Assembly (NCBI RefSeq): GCF_001668615.1
Contig: NZ_LZMC01000055.1
Location: forward strand, 1 to 64,000
Length of the DNA: 64,000 bases
Direction of reading: 5' to 3'
Source: Mycobacterium sp. 1274761.0
GTDB taxonomy: Bacteria > Actinomycetota > Actinomycetes > Mycobacteriales > Mycobacteriaceae
Part shown: positions 16,910-25,416 of the stretch, in pieces
Position numbering within the stretch: position 1 is the first letter of the stretch
Layout: each line of letters opens with the position of its first letter
Translations under genes and position numbers: made by a program
The notes under the pieces: model-generated
Told to the model about the DNA's origin: nothing
Databases searched by the model: none
What the model saw: only the letters and a program-made list of their open reading frames with translations

Positions 16910-18460
16910 CTATTTCGCGACACGTTTGTTCATCTCGACCCCGAAGACCTGCACCCCGGCTGACTTCCCTTTCAGCGCATGCGATCCCCGGTCGAGGAGT
17001 CCAGGTGGTCGTGCAGTCAGGGCGTCGACGCACTGCTGGGTGAGAAGGATCGTGTCTCCGGTGGTCTTGGTGAGCTGCTCGACGCGGGCGGCGACATTCA
17101 CGGCGTCCCCGATCAAAGTGAACTCCAGCTTGGAGCCGCCGCCGATGGTGCCCGCGATCACCACGCCCGTGTTGATCCCGATACCAATGCGAAGGTCGCC
17201 GTTGAATCGCTCGGCGACCAGACGCTGAATCAGCACAGCTGCGTTCAGCGCCGCATCAGCGTGACCCGCAAGGTCGTTGGGTGCGCCGAAGACTGCCAGC
17301 GCGCCGTCACCGAGAAACTTGTTCACATGTCCACCGGCGTCAACGACGGCAGGCACCACTATCTCGAACAAGGCGTTGAGGCGAGCGACGGTGTCCTCAG
17401 CGGTGTTGGTCTCCGCGAACGGGGTGAAGTCGCGGATATCCACGAACATTACGGTCACCTCACGCCGTTCACCGGTGAACACGTCGTCACCCTGCTCAAG
17501 CAGCCTGGTTGCAAGTGTGGAGTCAACGTAGGAACCGAACGCTGCTTGAAGTCGTTGCCGCTCAGCCAAACCGTCTTGCATGCGGTTAAACGACGCCGCC
17601 AGCGCACCCAGGTCGTCGTCTTGAACTACCGGTAAGCGTTGCGAATAGTTGCCCGCAGCAACACGTTCGGTACCGGCGGCGAGGTCGCGGATAGGTTGCA
17701 TGGAGGGTGAGAAAAGCGCACCTATCGTGAGCGGCACCGCTACGAGAAGTGTCATCCCGGAGCCGACGGCAAAGGCGACCAAGGGAGTTTCACTAATCCA
17801 GCTGAAAGCGCCTCCAAGCATCACGCCCGTAGCGGCGAAGCCGAACCCGACGGTGATCACGGTCACGTTTGCCCAAGCGGCAAATGTTGGACGAGAGCGC
17901 GGCATGTAATCACCAACGCCAGAGTCGCCGACGATAGCGCGTCTGGCTGGGCGCAGCGCAGCTTCTACCAAGCTGTGCGCACCGGTGAGGACGACGGCTA
18001 TCCCGATACTGCCGCCGACAATCCCCCATTCCACGAGCCGCTGCACGCTCGCCCCGGCAACTGCCCCCGCAGCGACCAATACCAGGGCGGACGCAAAAGC
18101 GCCGATAGCCACCCATCGGGCAGCGAGCCGCCGACCCCACCTGTAGGTCGCAGTGAGCGCGGTTTGTTGACAAATGTCATTACCAGCTGCCCACTGCTCG
18201 ACGATACGAATCGGGCCAACACCGGGGAGGATAAGCACGTACACCATCACCACAACCCCGACTGCGGTGACGACCGCCGCCTCGACGTAGTTATCGGACT
18301 TCTCAACCCCGACAACGGCAAACGACAAAATAAGCCAGACCCACAGCTGCAAAGGAAGCCCTACTGCAAACACCGCCCAGGAATACCTCGGCCCGTACCG
18401 ATCCCACGCCCACTGCCAGATGCGATCCATGTCGGGAGAGTAGGCGTCCCGCCCGTTCAA
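16910..18460 (-). CDS. Membrane-bound class III adenylate cyclase with HAMP domain
   Basis: 516 residues. About six transmembrane helices occupy residues ~20-260, followed by a HAMP segment (DLAAGTERVAAGNYSQRLPV..DDLGALAASFNRM). The catalytic domain has both metal Asp (MFVDIRDFT), the adenine-binding Lys (NKFLGDGALAVFG), the Asp of TLIGDAVNVAARVEQL and the transition-state Arg. All canonical residues are present, so it should make cAMP at the inner face of the membrane. The plan matches the M. tuberculosis Rv1318c/Rv1319c/Rv1320c/Rv3645 group. ATG at 18460 is used; a second ATG ten codons in is possible. Confidence 0.93.
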   Translation of the reverse strand: MNGRDAYSPDMDRIWQWAWDRYGPRYSWAVFAVGLPLQLWVWLILSFAVVGVEKSDNYVEAAVVTAVGVVVMVYVLILPGVGPIRIVEQWAAGNDICQQTALTATYRWGRRLAARWVAIGAFASALVLVAAGAVAGASVQRLVEWGIVGGSIGIAVVLTGAHSLVEAALRPARRAIVGDSGVGDYMPRSRPTFAAWANVTVITVGFGFAATGVMLGGAFSWISETPLVAFAVGSGMTLLVAVPLTIGALFSPSMQPIRDLAAGTERVAAGNYSQRLPVVQDDDLGALAASFNRMQDGLAERQRLQAAFGSYVDSTLATRLLEQGDDVFTGERREVTVMFVDIRDFTPFAETNTAEDTVARLNALFEIVVPAVVDAGGHVNKFLGDGALAVFGAPNDLAGHADAALNAAVLIQRLVAERFNGDLRIGIGINTGVVIAGTIGGGSKLEFTLIGDAVNVAARVEQLTKTTGDTILLTQQCVDALTARPPGLLDRGSHALKGKSAGVQVFGVEMNKRVAK

Positions 18461-18542
18461 CCGATGGGAAAAGGACGCAGCATGTCGTGGGCTGAGACGA
18501 ACCGCGACCTGTCGGCTTCATCAGCCCATCGATGCTGGACGA

Positions 18543-19301
18543 CTACACGTATCGCCGACAGCGGTCAACGAGTATCTGTGCCAGCCGTTCCGGTTCGCTG
18601 ACCATGACCATGTGGCAGGTGTCGATCTCGATGATTTTCTGCACCCCGCCGAGGGCAGCGATGCACTGGTGTTGAATCTTCATCGAGACGGCGCGATCGC
18701 GACGAGTGAGTATCCACATGCGTGGCACATCGTCGGGCATCCCGCTGCGGTCTACCGTTTCGATCATGATGGAGGGTGATTCCTGACAAGACCGAGCCAG
18801 CGTGAACCGGCGCTGTGCGGGGGTCATGCCGTTGCAAAATACGAACCTCGCCAAAGCAGTAGGCAAACCTCCCGGACGGACCGAACGGCCTTTCTGCACT
18901 TTACGTTTCGCGGCGCGACGTGCGTACCAGCTCTGTGCCCCGGGAAACGTATCCACGATGGCGCTGCCGTTGGCTGGTACCTGCGCCGTGGCCAGGATCA
19001 TCTCCCGCACCTGCGCCGAGCCGAGCTTGGTGACAACAGCCGGTACGGTCAGCCCCGCCAGCGAATGGCCGACGATTACGAGGTCGTCCAGCGCAGCATT
19101 CTCGATGTCCGACACCACCGAGTCGACCCACTCGTCGATACAAGCCGTGATCAGGTCACCGGCCTTGTTTCGCCGACCTGGCAAATCAACGGCCAGCACT
19201 TTTAGCTTCGGCTCTCTCCGTTGGATCGCGTCTACGGTTGGCTCCCAACAATCGGCGGCAAAACCGCCTCCGTGTACCAGAACCAATGAAGGGAGTGTCA
19301 A
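18543..19301 (-). CDS. Alpha/beta-hydrolase
   Basis: 252 residues from TTG at 19301, chosen because a perfect AGGAGG lies five bases upstream; the frame opens earlier at 19352 but would swallow that site. It has the oxyanion segment LVLVHGGGFAADCW, the elbow VIVGHSLAGLTV and a C-terminal His in DTCHMVMVSEPE. It is a typical single-domain serine esterase-type fold of the kind often annotated as alpha/beta fold hydrolase. It is upstream of the membrane cyclase gene on the same strand, 82 bp away. The substrate is unknown. Confidence 0.85.
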   Translation of the reverse strand: MTLPSLVLVHGGGFAADCWEPTVDAIQRREPKLKVLAVDLPGRRNKAGDLITACIDEWVDSVVSDIENAALDDLVIVGHSLAGLTVPAVVTKLGSAQVREMILATAQVPANGSAIVDTFPGAQSWYARRAAKRKVQKGRSVRPGGLPTALARFVFCNGMTPAQRRFTLARSCQESPSIMIETVDRSGMPDDVPRMWILTRRDRAVSMKIQHQCIAALGGVQKIIEIDTCHMVMVSEPERLAQILVDRCRRYV

Positions 19302-19414
19302 GGCGACCTCCTTCGGCACCGTGGAGTGACCGCAGGACGATCCTGCAGACACTCAGAAAGGATGTCACACGAAGCCGCAGGTCAGGCGGCATCAGCGAGC
19401 CGGGTCCGGGTCTT

Positions 19415-19696
19415 TCAGCTCTCAACTACTTCAAGGCTCACTCTCCAGGTCTCCGATCGCAGGATTGGATCAAGACGCCTCATCGTCGCCGGGGATCGTT
19501 CATCATCTGCGGATGGCTCCCCGCGGTTACTGCAGCTGTCCAGGGCTTCATGAATATCTGCGTCGGTCATGAACCAGCTTCTGCCGATTTTCCTGCCGGG
19601 CAACTGGCCTGAACGAAGTTTCTCGATCAGCCAGCGTTCGGAGGGTGCGCCCATCCTCGCGGCGGATGTGGCGGTGTCAAACGTGAGAGATGACAA
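19415..19696 (-). CDS. Excisionase-like helix-turn-helix protein
   Basis: 93 residues from a TTG preceded by AGGACAGGGG. The N-terminal ~60 residues (TSAARMGAPSERWLIEKL, then LPGRKIGRSWFMTDADIHEAL) form the winged MerR-like fold used by excisionases. A helix-turn-helix is followed by the G-R-x-W/F-x-x-T wing. It sits between the cargo and the integrase of the tRNA island, where a recombination directionality factor is expected. A longer frame from 19864 exists but would cover a repeat array. Confidence 0.7.
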   Translation of the reverse strand: MSSLTFDTATSAARMGAPSERWLIEKLRSGQLPGRKIGRSWFMTDADIHEALDSCSNRGEPSADDERSPATMRRLDPILRSETWRVSLEVVES

Positions 19697-19817
19697 AGCG
19701 ATCCCCTGTCCTTGTGGTGGACCCTGGGGATCGCTTCTTTCGGTGTTCGCGCCGGAGGCCGACGCGATGTTCGAACCTACCGTAGCACCAGTTTTAACAA
19801 CGTCAAAGGGCTTGGTA

Positions 19818-19862
19818 TTCCCAAAAACCGATGGGACACAGCGCTGAATGTTCCCGAAAACC
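19818..19862. repeat. Two 12-bp direct repeats between excisionase and integrase genes
   Basis: TTCCCAAAAACC (19818-19829) and TTCCCGAAAACC (19851-19862) differ at one base and start 33 bp apart, three helical turns. They lie in the 200-bp gap upstream of the excisionase-like gene. This would suit an operator or an accessory-factor site. Confidence 0.5.
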
Positions 19863-19900
19863 AAAGGGCCACAACCGGACTAATAGCGGACTTAAACTAA

Positions 19901-21024
19901 CTACTTACTCAGAGCTGCGCCAATGGCGTCGGCTGCGGCTTCCATCGACCGACGGTCCAGATGGCCGTACACACCGACGGTGGTCTGGATCGACTCATGG
20001 CCGAGGTGCTGCTGGATCACCGGGAGTGGAACACCGGCCTGGATCATCCAGCTCGCACACGTGTGTCTCAGGTCATGAACGCGCGGCTGAAGCTCGCGTG
20101 AGATCGGATCGCCGTTCTCGTCGACCGAGGGCCAGGCCTTCTCGACAGCTCGGGACCAGACGCGGTTGTAGAATCCCTGAGCACGCACGGGACCCCCAGC
20201 TCGATTCACAAAGAGCCAGGCGTTGGAGTAGTCGAGCTTGTCGAGCGTGGCCTTCGGTACGTTGATCGTCCGCAAACTCTTCCTGGTCTTGGTGGCACCC
20301 AGCCGATAACCACCGGTCCCCTGCTTCCAGGATCGCGAGATTCGGACCGTCCCTGCCTCGCGGTCGACATCCGCAGGACGCAGTGCCGTAGCTTCTCCCC
20401 ATCGAGTGCCGGAGGCCACGAGGAATTCGACAAGTGGCTGCCAGTACTCGGTGACGTTCGAGTGGAGATGACGGAACTGATGCCGCGTGAGGAAAACAAT
20501 CTCGGTGGGATCGTCGTCGCGAGGCATTCCCATTCCGGTGCATGGGTTGGCCGGGATGAACCCACCGCCGACGGCGGCATTGAGCGCTCCGGCAAGGAAG
20601 CCGTGCTTGTTCGTCACCGTCTTCGCGCTCGGCACCCATCCCTTTTCGTTCGGCAGGAGCATCTGCTTGAGCCAGAGGGCGACGTGCTCTCGGTTCAGGG
20701 CTGACAACGGAATTGAACCGATGTGCTCGGAGATGTCGTTGCGGATGTAGGCCCGGTACTTCTCGACGGTGTTGTCGTCGACGCCGGTGAGGTGATCGAC
20801 GTGCCGGTTGAGCCACTGCCGACGGTCATGCCCGACTTCGGCGAGATGTCGGCACGGAGGGATTCCAGCGCGTTCTTTGGGCCGAATTTCGTTGCGAGAT
20901 CGCAGAATCGGGAAGCCGACTTGAAGTCCGTGAAGGACGTCGAAGTCTGCTTCCCGTTGAAGCGGTAGACGACGGCGAAGGTTTCGGTACCGTCTTTACA
21001 GCGGCGCTTGCGGAGAGATGCCAT
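19901..21024 (-). pseudogene. Tyrosine integrase, frameshifted
   Basis: Two frames together encode a complete phage-type integrase. The first runs from ATG 21024 (MASLRKRRCKDGTETFAVVY, an arm-binding domain) to about 20820. The rest is read one base back, from QWLNRHVDHL through a core-binding helix region to the catalytic domain. The active residues are all present: Arg in SGTRWGEA, Lys in TKTRKSLR, HDLRH, HLGHES and Tyr in GVYGHLD. The switch needs -1 (one missing base) near 20818-20823, with no slippery heptamer visible. The joined protein would be ~373 residues, normal for the family. It lies beside the tRNA target. It is either a true mutation or a sequencing error. Confidence 0.88.
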
Positions 21025-21112
21025 GGCATGAAGGTAAACCCACGGCGTTGACGCGGGGTGTTGACACACAAAAGTGTGTTCCCATGTCGAAAACTCTGAC
21101 CTGCGGTTATTG

Positions 21113-21134
21113 AGTGGAGCTAAGGGGAATCGAA
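21113..21134. repeat. Right att repeat within the tRNA-Ala 3' end
   Basis: This copy is identical over 22 bases to 10720-10741 and covers the acceptor and T-arm 3' strand of the tRNA gene plus two bases downstream. Its position immediately beside the integrase gene fits the crossover region of a tRNA-targeting tyrosine recombinase. Confidence 0.9.
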
Positions 21135-21187
21135 CCCCTGACCTACTCGATGCGAACGAGTCGCGCTACCAACTGCGCCATAGCCCC
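21115..21187 (-). tRNA. tRNA-Ala (anticodon CGC)
   Basis: A 73-nt cloverleaf reads on the minus strand. Acceptor strands GGGGCTA and TAGCTCC pair with discriminator A. The D arm is GCGC/GCGC, and the anticodon stem ACTCG/CGAGT encloses the loop TTCGCAT with anticodon CGC. The T arm is AGGGG-TTCGATT-CCCCT. No CCA is encoded. Its 3' end is the attachment site of the adjacent island and has been regenerated intact. Confidence 0.95.
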
Positions 21188-21250
21188 TGGTCGGTAGCAC
21201 AGGCTACCAGTGAATCCGCCGGCGCAGAAACCGGCTGACGGGACGCCGGA

Positions 21251-22300
21251 TTACTGCCCCGCCGCCCGCGGCAGGTGGTACTCGCGCGCCGCGGGAGCGT
21301 AATCCAGGTGCTCGAAGATCGGGTCTTCGTCGTCGATCTCCAACACCACCGAACCGGGTCGACGCAGGCGCGACGGGACGAGGTCGAGGTCGCGGTCCTC
21401 GGTGTTCTCCACCCCGAGCCGCGAGCGGGCCATCCGCTGCAGGCGACGCCGCCGCAACCGCTCCTCGATGCGCGTCTGCCTGCGCAGATAGCCCAGGTAC
21501 AGCAGCGTCACCGCGGCCACGCTGCCGCAGACGTACCACACCCACGGCGCCGAGAAGTACGCCGCAACGGCCGACGCGACCGTCGCCAGCGTCAGCACCG
21601 CGAGCATCCGCTTGCGGAACTTGTACTTGCGGGCGCTGATCGCTGCGGCCTTCGACGGGTCGTACCGCCGTCGCCGGGCGGCCACCATCGAGTCGGCGAT
21701 CCGCAGATCAGTTTCCTCCGGCGCCTCCAAACCTGAGGAGTCGTCGACGTACTCGTACTTGTCGTCGGCGTGGTCGGTGTCGTGGGTGTTGTTGGCGTCT
21801 TCCTCGAGTTCGTATTCGTCGGTCGCAACCTCGTAGATCGCGGTGTCGACGTCTTCCTCTTCGGCTTCGGATTCGTTGGGCTCGTCGAAATCCAGTGTCA
21901 GCTCTTGGGATTCGCCGACAGGCAATGCGGCGACGGGCTCCTCGACCACGTCGACGTCGAGGTAGTCGGGCTCGGTGTCTTCGACTGCGGACGCCGCCAG
22001 CACCACCGACTTCTGTGGCGCTTCCTCCTCGTCGTCCTCGTCGTCGTCGTCGTAGTCGTCATCGAGCTCGTCGAGCTCGTCCTCGGCCGGCTGCCAGTCC
22101 GGATCGCTGCGGTGGCCCGACGCCGGTCCGCCTCGCTTGAGCAGTCGCGAACTGCTCGTGCTGTTGAGGACCCGCGTCGACAGGGCCACGTCGCTCGTGC
22201 GCCGCACGGCCTCGCGCTTGCTGATCAACATCGGAACCAGCACGAAGAGCCACAGCACTACGAGCGAGATCCAGAGGAGTGATTGGGGGATGCTTGGCAT
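21251..22300 (-). CDS. glpR: GlpR-like membrane receptor for gephyrin-like protein
   Basis: 349 residues from ATG 22300, which has AAAGGAG just upstream; the longer frame is rejected. An N-terminal helix (SLLWISLVVLWLFVLVPMLI) is followed by a long, very acidic, probably disordered cytoplasmic stretch with D/E runs. Two adjacent C-terminal transmembrane helices and a basic tail follow. It matches M. tuberculosis Rv0996 in length and position. The family (GlpR/SepX) is known in Corynebacterium and Streptomyces to bind the MoeA-like Glp protein and the divisome. The matching glp gene is two genes upstream, supporting the call. Confidence 0.82.
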   Translation of the reverse strand: MPSIPQSLLWISLVVLWLFVLVPMLISKREAVRRTSDVALSTRVLNSTSSSRLLKRGGPASGHRSDPDWQPAEDELDELDDDYDDDDEDDEEEAPQKSVVLAASAVEDTEPDYLDVDVVEEPVAALPVGESQELTLDFDEPNESEAEEEDVDTAIYEVATDEYELEEDANNTHDTDHADDKYEYVDDSSGLEAPEETDLRIADSMVAARRRRYDPSKAAAISARKYKFRKRMLAVLTLATVASAVAAYFSAPWVWYVCGSVAAVTLLYLGYLRRQTRIEERLRRRRLQRMARSRLGVENTEDRDLDLVPSRLRRPGSVVLEIDDEDPIFEHLDYAPAAREYHLPRAAGQ

Positions 22301-22457
22301 GGCGCCTGCTCCTTTCCCCATCAGGCTAGGTCCGTGACCAGCGCATCCGTCGGTGGCGCGCCGAGACAATTACACACCTGTAATTCATCACAGACAAGCA
22401 CCAACAGTCACACATGTCACATTTGCCACAGCACTCTTAGGTTTGGGCCCTCTACGC

Positions 22458-23111
22458 TCACGCCCAGCTGGCGAGGCCTTCGCGCACCAGCAACGAGCTC
22501 ACCGAGCCGTGCACCTCCTCGACCGTGATGCCGACCAGCAGGTGGTCGCGCCATGCACCGTCGACCTCGAGATAGCGGCGCAGCAAGCCTTCCTCGCGGA
22601 AGCCGGCCTTCGCCAGCACCGCGCGGCTCGCGGCGTTCTCCGGGCGCACAGTCGCCTCAAGGCGATGCAGCCGCACCGGGCCGAAGGCGTGATCCATGCC
22701 GAGCGCCAGCGCCGCCGTCGCCACGCCGCCGCCGGTATGCGAACGGGCCACCCAATAGCCGATCCACGCCGACCGCAGCGCGCCGTGCGTCACGTTGCCG
22801 ATGGTCAGCTGACCGCTGAACTGCCCGTCGACCTCGATCACATACGGCAGAATGCGACCCTTTCGCGCCTCCGACCGCAGACCCGAACAGACCGAGGGCC
22901 ACTGCGAAACGGCATGTCGCGCTTGCCAATCCATGTCGGTCGTGGGCTCCCACGGCTCCAAATGCGCGCGGTCGGCCAGCCTGATGCGGCTCCACATCGC
23001 ACCATCACGCAACCGCACCGGCCGCAACCCGACGATTCCCCCGGGCACCCGAAGCGGGCCCACCCGCATTGGCCAGCCCGGGTGGGCGGACGTCGCACGC
23101 CAAAGGTTCAC
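22458..23111 (-). CDS. GNAT acetyltransferase, RimJ-like
   Basis: 217 residues from GTG 23111, which lies 13 bp after the glp stop; an upstream start would overlap glp. A GNAT fold is seen in IGNVTHGALRSAWIGYWVARSHTGGGVATAALALGMDH (acetyl-CoA loop around RSHTGGGVA) and LEATVRPENAASRAVLAKAGFREEG. It resembles RimJ-type N-acetyltransferases that modify ribosomal-protein N-termini. The M. tuberculosis counterpart (Rv0995) is named rimJ, but the substrate is not proven. It is in the glp-glpR operon. Confidence 0.85.
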   Translation of the reverse strand: MNLWRATSAHPGWPMRVGPLRVPGGIVGLRPVRLRDGAMWSRIRLADRAHLEPWEPTTDMDWQARHAVSQWPSVCSGLRSEARKGRILPYVIEVDGQFSGQLTIGNVTHGALRSAWIGYWVARSHTGGGVATAALALGMDHAFGPVRLHRLEATVRPENAASRAVLAKAGFREEGLLRRYLEVDGAWRDHLLVGITVEEVHGSVSSLLVREGLASWA

Positions 23112-23124
23112 GACTGATTGTCGC

Positions 23125-24411
23125 TCAGCCGCGCTGGGCCAGGAAGGCCACGTCGACGATCTCACCGGTGCGGATCTGTTCGGCCTCGCTGGGCACTACC
23201 ACCAGACAGTTCGCCTCGGCGAGCGTCGCCAGCAGATGCGACGCGCCTGGCGCTCCGCCAAGCGCCTGCACCAGGTACTCACTGGTGTCCTGATCGCGCA
23301 TCAACTGCCCACGCAGGAAACCCTTGCGGCCGGCCACCGACTCGATCGGCGACAGGGCGCGCGCCTGCACAACGCGGCGCATCGGCTGCCGCTTGCCCAA
23401 CGACAGCCGGATCAATGGCCGCACCATCACTTCGAACACCACCAGCGCGCTGACCGGGTTGGCCGGCAGCAGGAACACCGGCACGCCGTCGACACCGAGC
23501 TGGCCGAAACCCTGCACCGAACCCGGGTGCATCGCGATCCGGGTGACCTCCATGTCGCCGAGCTCGGCGAGCACCGAACGCACGCGCTCGGCCGCTGCTC
23601 CGCCAACCGCGCCGGCGATCACGACGACCTCGGCGCGGTTCAGCTGACCCTCGACGACATCGCGCAGTTGCTTGGGATCGGTGTCGACGATGCCGACACG
23701 GTTCACCTCGGCGCCCGCGTCTCGGCCGGCCGCGGCAAGGGCATACGAATTGACGTCGTACACCTGGCCGTTGCCCGGTGTGCGGGAGATGTCGACGAGC
23801 TCACCGCCCACGGACATCACTGACAGCCGTGGGCGTGGATGCACCAGCACCCGTTCTCGGCCGACGGCCGCCAGCAGACCCACCTGCGCGGCGCCGATGA
23901 TCGTGCCCGCCCGCACCGCCACGTCGCCGGGCTGCACGTCGTCGCCCGTGCGCCGGACATATGCGCCGGACCGCACCGGCCGCAGCACCCGCACCCGCGA
24001 CTGTCCGCCGTCGGTCCACCGCAGCGGCAGCACCGCGTCGGCGAGCGTCGGCATCGGCGCACCGGTCTGCACGCGGGCCGCCTGCCTTGGCTGCAGTCGG
24101 CTCGGCGTCCGTGCGCCCGCCTCGATAGTGCCCATCACGGGCAGGCTGATCTGCTCATCATCGGCGTCGTCGGCCGCGTCACCGTCGATGGAGCCGTCGC
24201 GGCCGCCGGTGATCGGGCGCACCCCCAACACGTCGACGCTGCGCACGGCGTACCCGTCGATGGCGGCCTGGTCGAAGCCGGGCAGCGGCCGTTCCGTGAC
24301 CACTTCCTCGGCGCACATGAGTCCCTGCGCCTCTGCGATCGCGACCCGCACGGGCCGAGGGGCTACCGCAGCGGCCGTGACCCGTGCCTGTTGCTCCTCC
24401 ACCGAACGCAC
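23125..24411 (-). CDS. glp: Gephyrin-like molybdopterin molybdotransferase Glp/MoeA
   Basis: 428 residues with MoeA architecture: domain I/III start (GFDQAAIDGYAVRS), TGAPMPTLADAVLP, and the molybdopterin-binding MogA-like domain (VVIAGAVGGAAAERVR...MHPGSVQGFGQLG...FLLPANPVSALVVFEV). MoeA proteins insert molybdate into adenylated molybdopterin. Actinobacteria carry an extra copy, Glp, used in cell division with GlpR. The next-but-one gene is glpR, so the Glp assignment is preferred here. The usual GGxS of MoeA appears as GAVGG, a possible loss of catalytic detail. Confidence 0.85.
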   Translation of the reverse strand: MRSVEEQQARVTAAAVAPRPVRVAIAEAQGLMCAEEVVTERPLPGFDQAAIDGYAVRSVDVLGVRPITGGRDGSIDGDAADDADDEQISLPVMGTIEAGARTPSRLQPRQAARVQTGAPMPTLADAVLPLRWTDGGQSRVRVLRPVRSGAYVRRTGDDVQPGDVAVRAGTIIGAAQVGLLAAVGRERVLVHPRPRLSVMSVGGELVDISRTPGNGQVYDVNSYALAAAGRDAGAEVNRVGIVDTDPKQLRDVVEGQLNRAEVVVIAGAVGGAAAERVRSVLAELGDMEVTRIAMHPGSVQGFGQLGVDGVPVFLLPANPVSALVVFEVMVRPLIRLSLGKRQPMRRVVQARALSPIESVAGRKGFLRGQLMRDQDTSEYLVQALGGAPGASHLLATLAEANCLVVVPSEAEQIRTGEIVDVAFLAQRG

Positions 24412-24448
24412 AAGACGCCTTTCTCCGTCAGGGGGCCGTCGCGATGCG

Positions 24449-25360
24449 TCAGCAGTCGATCAGCCCGAGCCGTTCCACCAACCACCGCCGTAGATCGGGG
24501 CCGTAGTCGTCGCGCTTCAACGCAAAGTCAACCGCAGCCTTCAGGTAGCCCCCGGGATTTCCCAAGTCGTGTCGATCCCCGCGATGCACCACGACGTGCA
24601 CCGGATGACCCTCGTTGATCAGCAGCGCGACCGCGTCGGTCAGCTGGATCTCGCCGCCCGCTCCCCGCGGCACCCGCCGCAGCGCGTCGAAGATCGCCCG
24701 GTCGAGCACGTAGCGGCCCGCAGCCGCGAACAGCGACGGCGCCTTGTCGGGCTCCGGCTTCTCGAACATTCCCTTGACCCTCAACACGTTGGGGTTGTTG
24801 GTGTCGGGAACGGGGTCGACATCGAAGACGCCGTACGCGCTGATCTCGTCCTTGGGCACCTCGATCGCGCACAGCACCGAACCGCCGCGCTTGGCGCGCA
24901 CCTTCGACATCGTCTCCAATACGCCGGTCGGCAGCACGAGGTCGTCGGGCAGGAGCACCGCTATCGCGTCCTCGTCGGCCGCCAGCGACGGCTCGACGCA
25001 GCTGACCGCGTGGCCGAGGCCCAGAGGTTCGGCCTGAACCACCGACTCCACCTTGATGAGCGCGGGCGCGCGCCGCACTTTCTCCAGCATCGACTGCTTG
25101 CCGCGCGCCTCCAGCGTGCCTTCGAGGACGAGGTCCTCGACGAAGTGGGCGACGACGCCGTCCTTGCCTTCGGAGGTGATGATGATGAGCCGTTCGGCTC
25201 CACCTTCTGCGGCTTCGGCGGCCACCAGCTCGATGCCCGGCGTGTCCACGACGGGCAGCAACTCCTTGGGCACCGTCTTGGTGGCGGGCAGGAAGCGGGT
25301 CCCCAGTCCAGCGGCTGGGACGACCGCCGTGCGGGGAATCGAGACCTGAGGGGGTGTCAT
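24449..25360 (-). CDS. galU: UTP-glucose-1-phosphate uridylyltransferase
   Basis: 303 residues, the normal length. It has the nucleotide-binding AAGLGTRFLPATKTVPKELLP signature, EAAEGGAERLIIITSEGK, LLPDDLVL with the metal-binding Asp, and EKPEPDKAPS. It makes UDP-glucose, the precursor for trehalose, glycogen-type glucans and, through UDP-galactose, arabinogalactan. It is followed by glp, rimJ-like and glpR on the same strand, and is divergent from the cyclo-ligase gene with overlapping 5' ends, so a compact shared promoter region is expected. Confidence 0.95.
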   Translation of the reverse strand: MTPPQVSIPRTAVVPAAGLGTRFLPATKTVPKELLPVVDTPGIELVAAEAAEGGAERLIIITSEGKDGVVAHFVEDLVLEGTLEARGKQSMLEKVRRAPALIKVESVVQAEPLGLGHAVSCVEPSLAADEDAIAVLLPDDLVLPTGVLETMSKVRAKRGGSVLCAIEVPKDEISAYGVFDVDPVPDTNNPNVLRVKGMFEKPEPDKAPSLFAAAGRYVLDRAIFDALRRVPRGAGGEIQLTDAVALLINEGHPVHVVVHRGDRHDLGNPGGYLKAAVDFALKRDDYGPDLRRWLVERLGLIDC

Positions 25361-25416
25361 CGTTCACACATTATCGCCATCGTCTTCGGCGTTCGCCGTG
25401 TCATCGTGGACGCGTG

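Larger units (their letters stand above)
10720..21134. mobile_element. 10.4-kb genomic island integrated at tRNA-Ala(CGC)
   Basis: The island is bounded by a 22-bp direct repeat. The right copy is part of the intact tRNA-Ala, and a tyrosine integrase and an excisionase-like gene sit next to that end. Cargo includes an NTF2-like protein, an acyl-CoA synthetase/resolvase chimera, a cyclase fragment, a DUF2510 membrane protein, an alpha/beta-hydrolase-cyclase fusion, two alpha/beta-hydrolases and a membrane adenylate cyclase. No phage structural or conjugation genes are seen. The integrase is frameshifted, so the island is probably fixed. Confidence 0.88.
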
